Assembly: GCA_001541255.1 (NCBI GenBank)
Contig: LNQR01000118.1
Location: forward strand, 1-44,915
Reading direction: 5' to 3'
DNA from: Candidatus Magnetominusculus xianensis
GTDB lineage: Bacteria; Nitrospirota; Thermodesulfovibrionia; Thermodesulfovibrionales; Magnetobacteriaceae
Length of the DNA stretch: 44,915 nt
Part shown: one piece after another, positions 43,025 through 44,915 of the stretch
Numbering within the stretch: the first letter of the stretch is position 1
Layout of the letters: every line of letters starts with the position of its first letter
Program-made: the position numbers and the translations under genes
The notes under the pieces: generated by a model
Databases searched by the model: none
What the model was told of the DNA's origin: nothing
The model's input: only the letters and a program-made list of their open reading frames with translations

Positions 43025-44509
43025 GTGGTGATAAGAAAAGAGATAAAGAGGCTTGGTCTGCAGATATTTCTTGTAGCTGCCGTAATAGTAGTCAGTGAAT
43101 ACGAAAATACGGTCTTTCTTTTACTAGGTTTAACCAATAGTAAACTTCAGCAGCTACTGGATACATTAATAAAGCTCACCCTGTGGACTTCCGGCGGCTG
43201 GTTGATTTACGGGGCTATAGATATTTATCTGGTCAAAATACAGGACAAAAAACAGGGTTATGCCACTCCAAAACTCGTTAAAGACATCATTAAAGCGACA
43301 ATATTCTTTGTTATTATATTAAACATATTGTCCAATGTGTTTAAGGTGCCCATATCGGGGTTGATAGCCGGGTCAAGCGTTGTTGCCGCGGTGGTCGGCT
43401 TTGCCATAACAAGAATGATTTCCGATGTATTCTCCGGGGCAGCATTGAGCATTGAGAGGGCATACAGTGTAGGGGATTGGCTTGAGATAGAGGCCCCTTC
43501 AAGAAAGAAAAGATATATAACCGGAGAAGTGGTAGAAATTAACTGGCGTGCTACTCATTTGCATACAAAAGCAGATGAACTAGTAGTTATTCCAAACAGT
43601 GAAATGGCGCGCATGAGAATTATCAACTTCAGCAAACCGGAAAGACATTACCGGGCTGAGGTTCAGCTCCACGTAGGGCATACCGTGCCATCGGACAGAA
43701 TAAAGCGTATACTTCTGGCCGCAGTCAGAGGAACACCCGAAATAATGACGAAACCAGCTCCAAAGATAACTCTTCTGCGATTTGACAGCGAGGGAGTGCT
43801 GTGGTCGGCGAGATTCTGGGTAAGTGATTTCACTCACAACCGCAAGGTGGTCAAGGCTGCCCATGAGAGCGTATTGCGGCATTTTCAAATTGCTGGTATA
43901 GACTTCTCCTACCCCACGGTGGAGATGAGGAATTTCACATCATTTAGCTCAGGGCTTGAGAAAACACCTGTGAAAGAAAAGCTGCTGAAGCGTATTGAGT
44001 TTTTTGAATTTTTCAACGACGCTCAACTGGCAGTCATAGAATCGAAAATGATAAAGAGGAGTTTTAAGGCAAAGGATACGATTATTAAACAGGGCGATGA
44101 GGGCTCCTCGTTGTACATCCTGTTTGAGGGACTGATTCATATATTTGTAAAAGACCAGGGTGAAAAGGAAATCTTTGTAGCTCAGGTGGAACCAGGCCAG
44201 TATTTTGGGGAGATGTCGCTCTTAACCGGGCAGCCGCGCAGCGCCACTGCCAGGGCGGTAACAGAAATTGAGTGTTTTGAGATTTCCAAGGATATTCTCA
44301 GTAATCTCTTTGCGCAGACCCCAGAATTGATGGAAAAGATAAGCAAGGTAATGGCAAAAAGAAGCGAAATGCTTGCAAGACTAAGCCAAGTTGAAAATGA
44401 GACAAAACCTCCAGAGGAAAAGGCAAATCTGGCGAAAAAAATCTTACAGCAGATGAAATACTTTTTCTACGCAGACGAGGATAGCTCTATCAGCGAATCT
44501 ATTAAGTAA
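43025..44509 (+). CDS. MscS-type channel with C-terminal cyclic-nucleotide-binding domain
   Basis: A 494-residue protein. There are three to four membrane segments up to about residue 145, the last being the pore helix (LIAGSSVVAAVVGFAITRMISD), an MscS beta domain with GDWLEIE, GEVVEINWRAT and VIPNSEMARMRIINFS, and a CRP-like domain (about 325-450). The latter has a full phosphate-binding cassette, FGEMSLLTGQPRSATAR. This is the layout of bacterial cyclic-nucleotide-gated (bCNG) channels, where ligand rather than tension may gate. An in-frame stop at 43001 forces a GTG start (43025 or 43028), 15 bases or more from the Shine-Dalgarno. Confidence 0.92.
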   Translation: MVIRKEIKRLGLQIFLVAAVIVVSEYENTVFLLLGLTNSKLQQLLDTLIKLTLWTSGGWLIYGAIDIYLVKIQDKKQGYATPKLVKDIIKATIFFVIILNILSNVFKVPISGLIAGSSVVAAVVGFAITRMISDVFSGAALSIERAYSVGDWLEIEAPSRKKRYITGEVVEINWRATHLHTKADELVVIPNSEMARMRIINFSKPERHYRAEVQLHVGHTVPSDRIKRILLAAVRGTPEIMTKPAPKITLLRFDSEGVLWSARFWVSDFTHNRKVVKAAHESVLRHFQIAGIDFSYPTVEMRNFTSFSSGLEKTPVKEKLLKRIEFFEFFNDAQLAVIESKMIKRSFKAKDTIIKQGDEGSSLYILFEGLIHIFVKDQGEKEIFVAQVEPGQYFGEMSLLTGQPRSATARAVTEIECFEISKDILSNLFAQTPELMEKISKVMAKRSEMLARLSQVENETKPPEEKANLAKKILQQMKYFFYADEDSSISESIK

Positions 44510-44590
44510 ACAGTGTTGGCCCCATTGTACCAGAAGGTGATTTAACAAGTCTGACAGTCTTATTCTTAGCATTGTACTTTTCAATAATAT

Positions 44591-44624
44591 CACCATTTTG
44601 ACCGCTGCCAGAGGAATGGGGAAA
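44591..44624 (+). pseudogene. short remnant matching the 3' end of tonB
   Basis: These 34 bases match 42233-42266 inside tonB with two G-to-A differences; the last 23 bases are identical. Read in the tonB frame the end gives PLPEEWGK and then YLFV and a stop. The similarity fades on both sides, so this is a scrap of a tonB-like gene in the 44510-44691 gap, which otherwise shows nothing. Confidence 0.55.
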
Positions 44625-44691
44625 ATATCTCTTTGTATGATGACGTTAGAAGGAGTTTTAATACAGCTTGCCGTAAGCCCGGTATTAAGGA

Positions 44692-44764
44692 AGCCACCGA
44701 GAGGATTCGAACCCCCGACCGGCTGATTACAAATCAGCTGCTCTACCGACTGAGCTACGGTGGC
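44692..44764 (-). tRNA. tRNA-Thr (anticodon UGU)
   Basis: A 73-base cloverleaf on the minus strand. The acceptor stem GCCACCG/CGGTGGC is perfect, the D arm GCTC/GAGC is intact, the anticodon stem GCTGA/TCAGC encloses loop TTTGTAA with anticodon TGT, and the T loop is TTCGAAT with two G-U pairs in its stem. The CCA end is not encoded. UGU decodes ACA and, by wobble, other threonine codons. It is also a substrate class for TsaD, encoded at 10533. Confidence 0.95.
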
Positions 44765-44915
44765 ATTGACCGCTACTAAAGGTAACATTTAATGATAATT
44801 TCTGTCAAGTGAATCATTACCAGGGCAGCAATTCTCGGTGAAGGCAAGAAAGACACTGTTTATACGTATAGTGTATTAATAAGTGAAAACGATGTGGAGT
44901 CAAGGAGACCGTAAG

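Noticed and set aside
44853..44874. Palindrome TATACGTATA with ACACT/AGTGT arms near the right edge
   Set aside because: It could be an operator of a gene beyond the window, but no promoter or reading frame is visible to support it.

Overview
The window is a contiguous piece of a Gram-negative bacterial chromosome of moderate GC, with about 46 protein genes, one tRNA, short repeats and a few gene remnants. LolA, TonB, a WbaP-type initiating sugar transferase and an RmlABD/Glf set imply an outer membrane carrying surface polysaccharide. An F1Fo operon with both b and b' subunits but no a or c genes, a long-form RmlA, and several proteins with cyclic-nucleotide-binding-type domains would fit a deep-branching lineage such as Nitrospirota. 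That placement is an inference from gene style; no marker was searched.

Layout. (1) 1-3667: tail of a Uma2/DUF820 gene, then on the minus strand a three-part fusion (CRP-like sensor domain, acetate kinase, PduL phosphotransacylase), and divergently a small MscS channel. (2) 3725-7792: a BrnT/BrnA toxin-antitoxin pair, divergent from a Fur-family regulator-znuACB zinc-uptake operon ending in an RseC-like gene. (3) 7928-10291: an exported VIT/VWA protein with a TonB/AgmX-like C-terminus. (4) 10533-13596, minus: tsaD, lolA and wbaP; divergent from these, 13750-18930, plus: rmlA, rmlB, rmlD, glf and a galE-like epimerase, together a dTDP-rhamnose and UDP-galactofuranose supply operon. (5) 18985-21399, minus: a DpnII/MboI-type restriction endonuclease and an unusual two-module methyltransferase, next to a transposase-like remnant. 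(6) 21767-28661, minus: atpF', F, H, A, G, D, C followed by a U32 (TrhP-like) gene. (7) 29020-30348: an orphan histidine kinase with a CRP-like input domain. (8) 30557-33892, minus: trpA, accD, folC and crcB. (9) 34016-34258: a DUF2283 gene flanked by two copies of an intergenic repeat. (10) 34455-42327, plus: a tightly packed string of asnB, a glycosyltransferase, an MBL hydrolase, nth, birA, coaX, a geranylgeranyl-reductase-like gene and tonB. (11) 42394-44764: a full Uma2 paralogue, an MscS channel with a C-terminal cyclic-nucleotide-binding domain, a short tonB-like remnant and tRNA-Thr(UGU).

How it fits together. AccD and BirA both serve acetyl-CoA carboxylase, whereas the acetate kinase/PduL fusion would turn acetyl-CoA into acetate and ATP, so acetyl-CoA handling appears at several places. 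Three unrelated outputs (acetate metabolism, phosphorelay, ion channel) are each joined to a CRP-type sensor domain. The strongest candidate for something little described is the single-chain sensor-acetate kinase-PduL protein. The two-module methyltransferase paired with a DpnII-type nuclease and the truncated ATP synthase epsilon running in frame into a U32 gene come next.
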